From: Alternaria dauci
Taxonomy: Eukaryota > Ascomycota > Dothideomycetes > Pleosporales > Pleosporaceae
Direction: 5' to 3'
NCBI RefSeq assembly: GCF_042100115.1
Contig: NC_091277.1
Coordinates: 1-64,000 of the forward strand
Length of the DNA stretch: 64,000 nt
In this document: positions 51,277 through 63,510 of the stretch, in pieces
How the letters are laid out: each line of letters opens with the position of its first letter
How positions within the stretch are numbered: position 1 is the first letter of the stretch
Position numbers and translations under genes: made by a program
The notes under the pieces: model-generated
What the model saw: only the letters and a program-made list of their open reading frames with translations
Told to the model about the DNA's origin: nothing
Databases searched by the model: none

Positions 51277-51746
51277 AATCAAATTGCATCATTCTTCAAC
51301 ACCGCAGAAACGATGATCTTTTCTGGAGTTCTCTACGCTGTCTGGCAATATCAAACATCTAGCTGAGGTTATATAAATATCGATCTGAACCTGCCCCGAA
51401 AGATTATACTCAAATATATTGTCCACAATCACTACCACATCGTAAATTGAAAAAAGTTCCTTTAGCTGGCGGAAGTCCAGTACTGTAGGGTGGAACCAGT
51501 TCATTGTCTGCATGAAGTGATTGAGGTCTTGTCAGCATGAGAACGCACCGCGGATAGCTTGTCGTAACTATCGTGGTGGTGAACCGGTAGATGGAGCATA
51601 ATTTTCGCAGACGATGGTGCTTCTCATTGTGTAAACTACATAACATGAGTCAACACTTTGCTCCGTGCACTGCTTAGGTTCTCTGAAGTAATATCGGGCT
51701 GAGTTAATACAACAGTCACATCCTTTCTATCTTGACTCGTGGCACC
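51277..51746. other. Intergenic, no gene seen
   Basis: About 470 bp between the stops of the small secreted protein gene and the convergent rhodopsin-like gene. Nothing was recognised. Confidence 0.5.
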
Positions 51747-53040
51747 TTAAATATTGTGGAGCTTCAAGTCTTCTTCATTGAGAATGCGCTCCTCGCTGTC
51801 GTTTTGAAGAGTAAGATTCGTAGAGATGTGATGCGCTCTGTGCCGGGTCGTTCGACTGACTCTGACCCCGCGTTCTCCACCATTACCGAAACCACCGCCG
51901 ATTGTTCTGAATCCACTGCCAGGGGGCGGTTTTTTTTGGTCCACATTGCTCGACCTAATTGTACTGGATAGGAAGGGGCCGAACCATTTCCTGAGCAGGG
52001 GGAAGATCATGGGCAGATTGGTCGTGAAGATGGCGACGAAGGTTTCGCGAGAGCCCCAAGAGGCTGTGTGCTCAGCGCTGTTAGCGGTATCCTAGAGATA
52101 CATGAGTATGATAAGACTATCAATATCATTTCGAAATCTTTTCTTACACTTATAAGATAGAAACTCTTCACTATTGCGCACACAATCACCAGCATGCCAG
52201 CCCCGAGTACTGTCATGGCGGCAATCTTGTCGTACATCTTCAAACTCGACTTCCATAACATGGGAATCGGTATCAAGAGCAGGTACAGGTCGGTGACTAC
52301 GTTGAGAATGAATGTCACCCAAATGAGCTTCTTCGATTCCGCTGCTGTACATGTGTTTCCAGGATCAGGATTGATCTGCCAGTAGTGGTGGAAAGGTCGG
52401 CAGGAAAGATATATTGTGAAGATCACAGCGACGAAGGTAGTGATAATGAGAGCGAAAGCGGTGTAGATGCGAGTTGTATAGTTGTGGAGGCCGTTCTATA
52501 CGATAGTCGTCAGTGAAAGCTCACGCATTGCAGACGGTAGATACACATACTATAAGACGAAGGTAGAAAAGCGCCACGCAAAGCTTGAGTGACCAAAGTA
52601 GGCATGCGGCAGTCGTCCATCCTGCCACTTTGAGTTTAGATCCCAAGACTCTGGAGTCGCGTTAGCAATAAGAAAGTACTTTATCGCATCACTTCCACTA
52701 TGCACTGGCCATCTATGTACCTCATGCTGTACTCGGGATCATCTCGCGAAAGCGTACTGCGCTGATCAGGCGTCATACTATCATTCGCGAGACCATGGAC
52801 GTATACCCCCAAGCTATGCCTGAGGCTGCACTGGGCTGTATAGATGAGCTGGAACATGAGCCGTTAGCAACGCTCACTACGCTGCCAAATGAGACACCCG
52901 GTACTTACGATTGCAATCCACACGAGATAGTCATCGATTTGAAGGTTGCAATAGCCCACCGCGGAGACTCTGGCGTATGTGCGCAGGACTGTAAACGAAA
53001 CGGCGAATGCATAGAGGGTCCACAGTTCCACAAGGCCCAT
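51747..53040 (-). CDS. Rhodopsin-like seven-TM integral membrane protein
   Basis: Five exons: 53040-52909, 52848-52721, 52650-52551, 52495-52148 and 52091-51747. All introns are GT...AG of 55-70 nt, most with CTAAC or CTGAC branch sites. The product is about 350 residues. Seven hydrophobic segments are visible, from LWTLYAFAVSFTVL to ETFVAIFTTNLPMIFPLL. Fungal rhodopsin-domain hallmarks include DDYLVW after TM1, LSCRPFHHYWQINPD between TM4 and TM5, and PIPMLW after TM5. The C-terminus is basic and Gly-rich. This large family of plasma-membrane proteins is poorly characterised and includes PTH11-like receptors; ligand unknown. The start at 53040 is the first ATG in frame with the exon and may be too short. 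Confidence 0.8.
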
Positions 53041-54221
53041 AGCGAGTCTTTGTGGAACAGCGTACTTGATAACAACCCGACGAGAGCAATTCCTTCGATC
53101 TTCTGAACTAAGGTAGGCAGAAGAGCAGAGTCACTGCACCACATATGTATCCTCTGCTAGCCGCGTTTGCGATAAGCTACGAATACGAGCTGAATGACCA
53201 TGGCCTTGGGCTATTGAGATCCTTGGGATCCTGGTCACGTTGGCCATCGATCTTGATTTTGCGGGCCGACCCTGCGCAAGGCTTACAGTCTCTTCCGGGT
53301 CCCCCCGGATCCCCTAGTTTGACTGCCTCGTGCCCAAAAGCAGCAAACTAATTAGGAAGATCATTCTTGACCCTTTCAAGACATCTCGAACGTCTAGCAA
53401 GGCCCTTCTATAAGCTTCAAAAGCCTTGAACTCTAGGAAACACTCTGTCATTGGTTGTTGCAGAGGTCTAACGGCTGCTGAAGCTTGGTTTTCTACCGGG
53501 CAGTCAAACTAGGGGATGAGGAACGATTGATTTAGTGGACAGCACTATTCTTGGCTTGGTGTGTCGTATACCAGAATTGCAGCGTGGGTCGCAAATGCGC
53601 TTTAGCAAACTTGGTATCAGCGCGGGCGATTCGCGGACGGCGACGTCCATTGGTCAATCCTGTTGAGCTGGGCTGGCGGACCGTCGGACAAGCCAGGGCT
53701 GTGTATGGAGCAGTGGCCGTGTTCCTGAGTTTATCCTTGCTGCGAAGCACCATACACGTGTCTTGGTGCTTGTGAGTAGTGGCAGGGCAAAACCGCCAAC
53801 GCAGGCACTGGCTCGGGGATCGCGGTTGCTATTATGCAGACGGCTAGCGGTGCGGCTCGTGGGAACGTGTCCAGCCACCGAGCCAATCATAGTAAGGCCG
53901 GGACCCCACAGAGACCCGCCATCTCGCTCGACAATATGCAGGCGCACGACTCACAGATCTACAAGACTCGTGTGAGATTGGGTCCGCACCAATTGTGGAA
54001 TAGCAGCTGCATCCTTCGATGTACGTTGTCCCGCCTCCACGCTGTCTGGACCCTGGGAATGCGGCCGCTGCGAGGTCGTACGGAAGTCTTTCTTATCCAG
54101 GATGGTGCTTTCTGCCGTCAATCGATTGCGTCTTTCTATTTGAGAAGGCATGAGCCAGACTCCTGCATACTGGTAGCCTACATTCGACTTTCGCACCAGG
54201 TGGTAGTCCCCCATCGGCATC
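53041..54221. other. Intergenic with one TIR element, no gene seen
   Basis: Holds the promoter of the rhodopsin-like gene, the element at 53309-53517 and the promoter of the FAD oxidase gene. Frames on both strands around 53830-54390 overlap the oxidase start and are not supported. Confidence 0.5.
53309..53517. mobile_element. Short TIR element, 209 bp
   Basis: Perfect 19-bp inverted ends, ATCCCCTAGTTTGACTGCC and its complement. Just outside the left end is TTACAGTCTC, the same left terminus as the MITE at 48585. This copy may therefore be the inner part of a longer element that has lost its right end. No coding capacity. Confidence 0.65.
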
Positions 54222-55929
54222 ATGCATCCGAGCGTCCTGAAACCATTGGCGGTCGCAAGCTGGGTCTGGGCCTCGTTCACGCCCATCGTCTCAGCAGGCC
54301 CTACTTCGGCGTTCGAAATATTCTCTAGGACCCCTGCATCTGGCATTGACGTGAAGACACTGGCACCGTACCTTTCCGCCAATGCCAAGATCTATCTACC
54401 GGGCACCAAGGAGTTTGCTACCTACACAACTCGCTGGTCCAATCTAGAAGCCCCAACGCCCAATATCGTCATTGCTCCAGGAACTGAGAAGGACGTTCAA
54501 AGGATCGTAAGTTTGCTGTGTGCATATCAATGTAAAAGCAAACAAGAACATATCTGATCCCGTGTACTTCAGGTCAAGTTTGCGAACGACTTCAACATCC
54601 CGTTCCTCACCTACAACGGCCACCATGGAACTCTTACGACCCTGGGCAAGATGGAATACGGTATTGAAATCTACCTCCCCCAATTGGACAGCTTCTCGAT
54701 CGCCAAAGACGGAAAGTCGGTGACCGTCGGTGGCGGTATCAACGCAAAGAGCTTGACAGATGCTCTTTTGGCCGCCGGCAAGCAGACAGGTAAGCTGATG
54801 CTACAAATCAAGGGCGCTGATTACAGGTTCTGACAAACCTTAGTCACCGGATGCTGCGAATGCGTCAGCTATCTAGGACCAGCCCTTGGCGGTGGCCACG
54901 GGTGGTTCCAGGGCCGCTACGGCCTGATTGCCGATCAGTTCCTGTCCATGAACGTCGTGCTTGCGAACGGCGACTTGAAGACGATCGACAGTAATTCAGA
55001 CTTATGGTGGGGCATGCAAGGCGCTGGGCACAACTTTGGTGTCGTCACGTCGGTTACCTCCAAGATTTACGGTGTTACACATTACGATTGGGCGGTTGAG
55101 ACCATCGTCTTCAGTGGTGACAAGGTAGAAGAGGTTTACGATGCTGTCAATAAGTACATTGTCGAAGATGGAAAGCAGAGCGACGATATTCATGACTGGA
55201 GTTACTGGCAGAATGATGCAAGATACAGCACTGAGGGGGTAAGATGATCTACAAGCGCTTATCTGATCCCAGAAGCTGACACGGAAATAGCCAGTTATTG
55301 TCATGTTCATCGTGCAAGAGGGTGTCACTACCGTCAATGCCAAGTACACCGCCCCTTTCCACGACATTGGCCCCATCGCTGCTATCCCGGAGTCCGGGAC
55401 CTACAAGGATCTCGCAAGGTGGACTGGTGTCTCGCTCGAGTCGCCGCCGTGCCAAGATTTCGGCTTCAACAACCCTCGATTCCCCATCTACATAACCTCT
55501 TACAACGTCACTGCACAGCGAAAGGCTTGGGACTTCTACTCCTCGGTCATCAAGGGTGCCGACAACCCATACTACAACTCCATCTTCATGTTTGAAGACT
55601 ACGCCAGTGCCGGCGTTCGCTTCCGTGATAGTGATGCTAGCGCGTTCGGGTTCCGCGCTGCGACTACCCTCGCTGCACCTCTAATTATCTACAACTCTAC
55701 TGGCAAAGCGGAGGACGAGGCCGTCAAGGAGCTCGGCACTCAGCTTCGTAACATCATCCTTGAGGGAACGGGATCAGAAGAGCTACATGTCTATGTCAAC
55801 TATGCGTACGGTAATGAAGGACCAGAGTCCTGGTATGGTCATGAGGGCTGGAGGCAGAAGAAACTCAAAGCGCTGAAAAAGAAGTATGACCCTAAGGGCA
55901 GGTTCAGCTTCTACGCACCCATCGCGTAA
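54222..55929 (+). CDS. Secreted FAD-linked oxidase (BBE/VAO type)
   Basis: Four exons: 54222-54506, 54573-54789, 54844-55238 and 55291-55929. The introns are 52-66 nt with GTAAG donors, and the product is 511 residues. Residues 1-25 form a signal peptide. The FAD-binding domain starts at about 70 (PNIVIAPGTEKDVQRI) and contains TYNGHHGTL, where His is the usual covalent FAD site. VTGCCECVSYLGPALGGGHG follows, with Cys residues near the second covalent site. The C-terminal substrate domain ends in NYAYGNEGPESWYG and a berberine-bridge-like tail (KKKYDPKGRFSFYAPI). Such enzymes oxidise sugars, alkaloids or other small molecules with release of H2O2. The substrate is unknown and no biosynthetic cluster is visible around it. 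Confidence 0.87.
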
Positions 55930-56279
55930 TGGAGTAGGGCTTAGTGAAGAGACAATAATGATGAATTGGAACATCGCATTTATACTCCACTAACAATGAT
56001 GATGACAGCATCGTACGGCAGTGATGTAGAGAAACAAAATATCTTCGGAATATTCGTCTTCTGAGAGAATACCATCTCTATAGATCACGCTCAACAACGA
56101 CAGACGCTGTCTCTTGTTTTTCGATGGGTAGCTTGTGGTCTTTGCATTTGGAGCTCTAGGAACTCTTCCTCTACCAAAGTCCGGAAACTCCAACCACTAC
56201 CCATTCGTCTTTCAAACTGAATACTTTGAACACCGCATATGTCTATCGCTAATGAAATTGATGGTCAGATCCAAACCAC
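55930..56279. other. Intergenic between convergent genes, nothing recognised
   Basis: 350 bp between the stops of the FAD oxidase and the DUF7730-like gene. It probably holds both terminators. Confidence 0.5.
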
Positions 56280-56853
56280 TTAGTTTGGAAAACCCCACTG
56301 GACAAGTTCCATGCTCAGATGCACATTGCCTACACCGACTGCAACGCGATGACATTTCCGTACAGCAAGTCTCCCGTAGAGATTTCTGCCATGCTTATCA
56401 CCATCGTTGGGGTCTTTTATGTGTACCCGTAAGCTTGTAAGTCCAGGGAAATCTTGGGCGCCGACTTCGACTCTCGAGCCCCATGTCTGTTCCAGTACTT
56501 CTTTGCTCACAGTAGGCTCTGAATCCTCTATGCCAATCTTTAAAATAATGGACTTGATAGCCCTACGATACACAGGCGGAAATTTGGCAGCCCAGAGGCG
56601 AACTTGCTTGAGCCCAGGGCACGAGAATGTGCCTAGTGACCATGGCAAGACGCGAGTTTCGTTGAAGATCTGACAACATACGCGGAGCAGAGCTCGGTGG
56701 TTGTTCCGATAAGCCTTGGGTACGTGGTTTATCAAAGTCCCGTTCCTAGTGAAGTCCCATGTATTGCCGCCCAGGACAAATTCGTAAATTAAGTTCCGCA
56801 CATCACCAGGGAGCTGACTGAGGAAGGGCGAGACAACAAGATTGCGCTCAGTG
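56280..56853 (-). CDS. DUF7730/F-box-like protein, last exon
   Basis: The exon from about 56853 to 56280 encodes roughly 190 residues, opening with TERNLVVSPFLSQLPGDVRN and LIYEFVLGG. This is the LPxxxRNxIYE start typical of DUF7730 and related fungal F-box-like proteins. It also contains ALLRVCCQIFNETRVLPW and a C-terminal SLRVHIKD segment, then GVGNVHLSMELV. A 48-nt intron (56901-56854, GTAAGT...GCTAG) precedes it. The first exon upstream of 56902 is in a frame without an obvious ATG, so the true start is unresolved and the gene could be damaged there. Confidence 0.6.
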
Positions 56854-56901
56854 CTAGCAGAAGTCAGTATATGGGTGTGACATCTCGAACGGGAGACTTA
56901 C

Positions 56902-57993
56902 GTCTTTTGCAATACGGATATGGTTAAAATTGTGGAACTTTTTGTGAAGCACAGTGCCGTAGTTGGAATCGACAGTGATTGCCAGAGTGTGTTATGGAGT
57001 TGTAGGGAGCGATACCAAGGGTACAGATCGGAAAGAATGATATACCAGCAGTACTAAGGACATTGTGCTTCATTGACGATCTTCGTGCCTTCATCGTCAT
57101 TGTCACGTGACCTATGCCTGTTCCAAATGCGACCCTCACCAGTGAAACTTCTCCTTCGATCTGGTCATGGGGAATTGAATGCCACCTATAGTTATATTCC
57201 ACTCGGAAAGGCTCTTGCGACGACTGCTGGTACTAGCAAGGCAAAGAGTTATAGATGACATGATGGTCCTTCAGTGTCGTAATGTCGGCCCTAAACACGA
57301 CTTCCAGAAGGCGTTTGGAGTGTGCAGTCAGTGCGAAGCACCTTATTTTCAATTCTGACCACGCGAGCTGTGAATGATGCTTTTGGCTGTCTGGCGTAGA
57401 TATACAAAAGTGATGAAAGGTACACTGGTGGTTGTTGGGCTTGCCAGGAGGTGCAGCGGATTTCGTGTTGGCGTGGACGGGAACGATGCCGCTCCCCCTT
57501 ACTACCGAGGCCCAGAAGACAGTCCCTCCGCAAACAGTGGGCGCATCATTCCTCCACATCACCCGAATCATCTGCCATCGCAACACAGCACGTACCAGGT
57601 TTCGCTGAGAGAGTGGTTCCGCGATGTCGCCTTGCGTTGGACAGACGCCCGATAATGGCTATCGCCTAAGTCGAGCGTGCGACGGCCAGCCCAGACCACA
57701 GGCAACGCACTGAAGCGCACACAGGGTCACCGCACTCCACATGATCTTGCGACATGCGCCACCAGTCCTGGAGGTGTTCCGGAGATCCGTGGTGGAATCG
57801 GACGGCAATTGGGATGGTGCAGTTTTCGACGAAGTGGTCAGGATCATGACGACATGATGAAACGCGCGGCATCCCATCCCATGCGCACGTCACCTTATGG
57901 CAATGCCCTTGCAAACCACCGCAAAGAACCATCGATACCGCCTGGAAAAGAGAGATCGCAACCAACACACCGTCTCATTACCTCGATGCAGGC
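56902..57993. other. Intergenic, possible upstream exon of the DUF7730-like gene
   Basis: About 1.1 kb. The leftmost part should contain the missing first exon. No other coding signal is convincing; several overlapping frames of 70-120 codons on both strands around 57.4-58.0 kb lack features. Confidence 0.45.
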
Positions 57994-58876
57994 ATGCCTT
58001 CCGCTGGGCTGAAGATTCGCGATGTCACCCCGACGATAACCACCTTCTCCACGCCATTCAATCGCTTCGCACCGTTCGGGTACCGCAAATTCGTTGCAGT
58101 AGGCAACCGAGCCACAGCCATCCGATTACACGACCACCGAATACTTCTCCTGAATCCCATACAACTGGAAGATGTGGTCCGCGACAAGCTTAATCGTTTG
58201 GGCGGCGTTCATCTCATCGCGAGTGACCTGGGCCATCACATGTACGTGAAAGACTACGTGGATGCATGGCCGGAAGCAAAGACCATCGGAGTCCCGGGAC
58301 TGGATAGCAAGAGGAAGGACGTGAAATGGGATTACATCTATAAAGACTGGCGGACAAGCCCGGAGGACCAGTTCGATTTCGCGCAGGACTTCGAGACCGT
58401 ATTATTCGAAGGTTTCATCACATATTGTGTCGCTTGGTACCATAAGCCAACCAAGACACTGATACAGTCAGATCTCATGATGAATCTGCCGTGTACAGAG
58501 GTATGTTTGCGCGCCCATGCTCCACTTTTTACCGGTACTGACCAAATATCAGCAATACCATCCCAGCTCGGCAGACCAAGGTCCGCTATCGCGCGGATTC
58601 GCAAAGCGCGCACACCCCCGATCGATATGGGCGAAGCGCCTTGTATACCATATTGCGACCGTTGATTACACTCTCATGAGGCGCGATGCGAAGAAGGTTG
58701 CGGATTGGAAGATAGACCGTATCATCTCATGTCACGGCGATGCTCTCGAGAGTGGTGGGAATGAAGCTTGGGCATCGGTATACGAATGGTTCCTGAAGGG
58801 CAAGGCCAGACCGGGCGTGATCGAGAGATTGATGAGTCCCGTCATGAAGGTCGCGAGGAGATTTTTTTTGATGTGA
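57994..58876 (+). CDS. DUF4336 family protein (metallo-hydrolase-like)
   Basis: Exons 57994-58500 and 58553-58876 with a 52-nt GTATGT...TCAG intron give 276 residues. The N-terminus (IRDVTPTITTFSTPFNRF) and the following GNRATAIRL, VHLIASDLGHHMYVKDY and PEAKTIGVPGL blocks match the DUF4336 pattern. The family is related to the beta-lactamase fold, with His/Asp residues (SDLGHH, and later SCHGDALE) that may hold metal. Biochemical function is not known. There is no signal peptide. Confidence 0.8.
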
Positions 58877-59033
58877 GGCATAGTCGCACCTGGTCTGTCC
58901 TTTATCATGGGTGGTGCAGCAAGCTATGCCCTGAGGCGGCGAGCGAACCGCAGCAACAAGACTTCGAGAAGCTTGTTTACATGCACGAGAATCAAGCCCC
59001 TATGACATCGTCGCGTTGATGCGGACTGTTTTC

Positions 59034-61654
59034 TCACCTTCTCCATATGCGTTTTATTCGTACCAGAGGTTCTCGGAACCATTTCTTTGACTTGTGGTTT
59101 TTTGTCTTGTTCGTTTCGGTTGTCGGCGGTGGTCGACCCGGTACATTGGGACTAGCAGCATCCTCGCGTGTTGCCCCTCTCTGGTCAAACTCCAATATTG
59201 CTCCTGGGAAATGGTCTATTTTCTCCGTTCGCATTTTCTCTACCATCGCGCTCGTTGCAGGTGTTTCCGAAACGCTTGGTCCATCTGTACTTGGCGCAGG
59301 ACTCCTACGACTTTCACATTGCGTACCATTCTCTCTCCTCAACCTCTGGGATTTCGTCTGCATCAGCAATCCGGGATCACTTCCATCTCCCGTTAGCATA
59401 TTCTCGTCGTCCGTGGCCGGATCGAGCACTTCCTCATGCAAACTTATATTTCTTGGTGCCCGCAACGAGGGTGCAGAGTCGCCCCATCGGATATAAGCCA
59501 GATCTTGGGAATGATCTGGTGAAAGACTTTGTGCAGGAATCTTGGGGCTCTCCGCTTTGATGATCGACTGCAAGATTATGGAGAGGTCAGCGCATATGAC
59601 GTCGATTTTCTCTCGTTTTTCGGGCGCGCATTGAAGCATCTTAAGTTCAATGACATCGAGCAGCTCTCTGGCAAACGTAGAATCCATGCTCAGGTCTTTC
59701 AACTCTTTCAGTCGCTGTGTGGCGATCAGTACAGTTGCTTCTATGTTCTCGGGAATCTTACATCTTTCACGACTTGCTTCACCTTTGGTATCCTTTGGCC
59801 ATCCTGTGACTTCTCGAAGTTGAAAAATTTGTCAACTTGGACTCCTTCATAGGTCACTAGGTCTTCATCTTCTCTTTGCAGACTAAAAGCTTCAACTTTG
59901 TCATAGCCTTGAAGGTACCAGACGACAAACTCTAGAAAGACGCAGCCCAGGGACCAGATATCGTACTTTTGTGAGATCCTTTCCTCGATGTCCAACTCTG
60001 GTGCTCGATAAGCCCAACTGCACCCGTCAATGCGCGAACGGGAAACGAAGGATTTCGAGGATTGCGAATGATAGCGTGTGAGTCCGAGGTCGGAAATCAC
60101 TAGAAGATTGTGATCGGTTCCATATTCCTGGAACCACAGGATATTCTCGGGTTTGATATCCCCATGTCTTCCCCAGTCACGTGCGGCATCATCAAGAGAT
60201 CCGAGGTGGGTCGACCGGCCATTCTTTTGCCCAGTGGTCAGACCGTGGATTCTACTGACAGCTCTTGCAAGGCCGAGGCATTGTTTTGCTGCCCATCGCT
60301 CATCCAGCAATGTCGGTGGTCTGATATTATAAGTTTCCCAGAATTCTCCAAGGTTACCGTCTGCCCATTCAAAAAGTAGGAAGAACTTGTCTCCGTGTCG
60401 GAACGTGAGCAAGAGCTTGATAAGGTGCTTCTCTCTCTGAATCTGCGCACAAGTCTTCTCGAGTGCAGCAAGCTCGTCTTTATACGCTTTGTGATCTCCA
60501 GCCTCGATGGTTTTCAACGCGAACACTGGTTTGACCGAAGACTGCAGGTTTCAGCATCGATCGAGGAGACAACGTTCAAGAAGAATACTAACATTAGATC
60601 CTACAAAGTTGTGGTGACTAGGGTGAATCTCAACCTTGTGAACAACACCAAATCCGCCATTAGTCTTGTGCTGGAATACCTTCCAAGGAAGCCTGATACT
60701 CGACTCTAGCTCGTAAGAACACAATCGGTGGTCCTGCATGTCAAAGAAAGGAATAAAGAACATCTTCTGAAAAGTGCGGAAGAGCTCGATATCCTTTCTC
60801 TCCCAGGTTTCCATAAGCTTGTCATTTTCCGAGCTGCGCGTTCTGACACACCACTTGGTGCTCCCCGTTGAGCGCTCGAGCGGCAGTTCATCGTCCCAGA
60901 TGCCTTCTCGGATGAAGTACTCGATATGTGCAACTTGTGACATCATAACCAAGACACCCAAGATACGTCGCCGACTTTTGCCCGACCGTCGGTCAACTAT
61001 GCTCGCAAACTTGTTTTTTAGCTCTTCAAGCGTTGCGAACTCGTAAGTCTCGTCCAAAAGCAATGCGATCGCCTTGTCATTGAAGATTGATTCGAATGCA
61101 TCAAGGGGCAGGAATTCTTCGCGATCAAACTGACTCCACTCGAAGGCACTTTCGATCTTCTTTGTGATATTGGCCAGAGTGGATGTAGATCCCAATAGCT
61201 TCTGGGCCTGAGAACAGCGACGAAATTTGCGCTCCTCAAACACTGCTTCGAGAGGATCGGGTATCACTGAGTCACATCCGCTGAGTGTTTGAAAAAGTTC
61301 TGAACAGCTTGTTGCAGCTGCCTCAAAGCCCAGATCCGAAATTTTATGAACCGAGGATTCATCTTCGCTTCCCCTACTTTGCGAAGCAGTGATATGTCCC
61401 TTTCCGCAGTCGTCTTCGTCAGCCAGACGGTTGGTCCCATTCTTCTTGTTCATGGTAATACCAGGGCCACCGCTGAACTCGTTTACGTTCAAGTACAGAG
61501 GCCTATCAATTCGATGACCAAGAAACCCTGAATTCGAAAGCGGCATTGTCTGTCGCTGGGAACGTGATCGAGAAACCTTGGAAGGTTGATTGGCTGGACC
61601 TATATCCGTAGCTTGGGAACGATGCTCTAATTCCGGCTGTATGAGTGAAACCAT
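59034..61654 (-). CDS. Fungal protein kinase with long N-terminal region
   Basis: Three exons, 61654-60593, 60541-59762 and 59714-59034, with 51- and 47-nt introns, give 840 residues. Residues 1-320 are a region seen in many fungal kinases (SAFEWSQFDREEFLPLDAFE; LLLDETYEFATLEELKNKF). The kinase domain spans about 325-610: glycine loop NGGFGVVHKV, VFALK with the catalytic Lys, and HGDIKPENILWF as catalytic loop, with Gly where most kinases have Arg. ISDLGLTRYH (DLG for DFG), YRAPE and DIWSLGCVFLEF follow. HGD and DLG are common in this fungal group and need not mean inactivity. The C-terminal 200 residues are disordered. Targets are unknown; similar kinases often sit near HET-type genes, and one lies about 1.9 kb away. 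Confidence 0.82.
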
Positions 61655-63510
61655 AGCTCGAAGCTTTCCATCTCTTGTGCTTGGTACCCAGACCTATGAC
61701 GGCACAAACCACATCCAACTTATTAGCGCTCAGGAGACCCGCGATTTACGTTCGGCGTAGGGACGAGTAGTAGGGTTCAGCAACATGGGAGGGTAGCGCA
61801 CCCAAGCATCGGTTTCCTGGAAGAAAGTAACAAGGCCTGAAATCGGTCTTAAAACCTGCACACCAGCCCATGTTCTGCGCATTTCGAGCCGCTTGTGTGT
61901 TATCGAGCCCCTAAACTCTTGCTCGCAGAGGCGCAGAACGAGAGTTCTGTGTGCGCATCTGTTTTTCTTACTCGACTTTGATTGGCACTGGGTGCCAAAA
62001 CAGTGCATTTGGTGGCGCAAAGCTGAAAACTAGCACTGCCTCCACAACCTCGACCCTGAATCGCCTCATTTTTGAGAGCAAATGCGCATGACGCCGAGCG
62101 GTGGTCACTCATGTTTGAAACGCACTCCATACATACCTGTTGATGATTGTTGCTCAGGCGGGCTGATGCGTCGTGGAGCAATCTTTGTTGCATTGAGGCG
62201 ACGTGAAGCCGCGGACTTGCTGTGTGCAGCCACAAGCGCTTCCAAGAAAAAGAAGGAATTGTGTGATGAAGGTTAGCCGAGATACGTATCCGGATCAACA
62301 ACGGAAATAAACGTCCGAAACCCTGTGGCAAAGCAGATCCCAAGTCGTCTCAAGGCTGCACCATGTGATATTACCACCTGAGTTACGTTCTAGGCCTTCT
62401 TTCGCCATTGTCCTCGAGGCACCAGCTTTCGCATCAAACAGAACAATGCACGTCTGCCGCCTGTTTGACAGCAGGTGAGCTGATGCGCCCTGATCGGGCA
62501 TGTTTCTGTGCACCATCTAAAAAGTAGTGCGTCCCAACCCAGCCGCATGCGCTGAATATTTATTCAGCTGACCGCCTCATCGTCATTATCCGTTCCACCG
62601 GGTTTCACGCATGTCCCCGCCCCGGGCAGTAAAATGCGTACGGGTCCCCGTAATTTCGATGCGACCTCATCATTTAGCGCCCGCCACTCAGTGATATTTT
62701 CATTGCCTTCACTTGAACCTCCAGTGGTCGTCTTCTCGTCACTAAAACCTTGGTGCTTTGCAAAGTACTTGATATACCATGTCCAAATGCATGTTGAGAC
62801 GCGTGCGCGAGGATCGGAGTGTGACAGTCTACACGGAACATACAGACCGCATCCACCCTCAAGACCTTTCGGACGGTCTTGCGAGGAAAGTGGGGAAAGA
62901 CAGGTTCCGCGTTTCCCTAAGAAAAAACATATACATCATCTACGTCAATGCAACAGAACACGAGAGTAGTAACGTAAGTGAAGTGCGTAACCCAAAAAAT
63001 CCCGCTGATAGAAAGACAGAAACAAGATACGCAATCAGATGATGGGGATGAGCAGGCAAAGCATGCGATTGAACCACCAACATATCAGCAGAGACTGGCT
63101 GATTTCAAGATGGCGGAGAAGATATTATGCGCTCCCAGACTGCCGTATCAGTGAGCGCTGCTTTGCAGAGTGACAGCAAGAGGAGGAAGAACTGCGCATT
63201 CCGATCTGTAGCTACTGAGATTGAACAAATCGATCTGAGGCCTCAGATGTCGTAGATTCGCGGGTTTAGCTGCGCGCATAGGTGGCAGCAAGCAAGGAAA
63301 ACAAATAGGGGGCGCCCTTGCTTAAGTGACGTGGCATGTCCGCCCGCGTTGACTTACTCGTTACTAAGTCTATCATGATTCGTGACCACTCTTTTGGCAG
63401 GATCACCCTAGTCAATCTAATTCTAGAGCAGAGCTTGGAGGCAATAACTATTATATCGCATCGTGGATGCCGAGATGTCTAAGACCACCTTTAATTTGAT
63501 ACAGATGCTG
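61655..63510. other. Intergenic, no gene seen
   Basis: About 1.9 kb of normal composition. It contains the promoter of the kinase gene. The scattered frames of 60-150 codons have no recognisable features, and I saw no repeats or RNA genes. Confidence 0.5.

Noticed and set aside
53834..54388. Overlapping frames on both strands upstream of the FAD oxidase
   Set aside because: They overlap the oxidase signal peptide exon and show no domain or splice logic.
57374..58012. Several 70-110 codon frames upstream of the DUF4336 gene
   Set aside because: Mutually overlapping on both strands, with no conserved-looking segment.
61900..62343. 147-codon minus-strand frame upstream of the kinase
   Set aside because: No domain; composition not clearly coding; could at most be a leader region.
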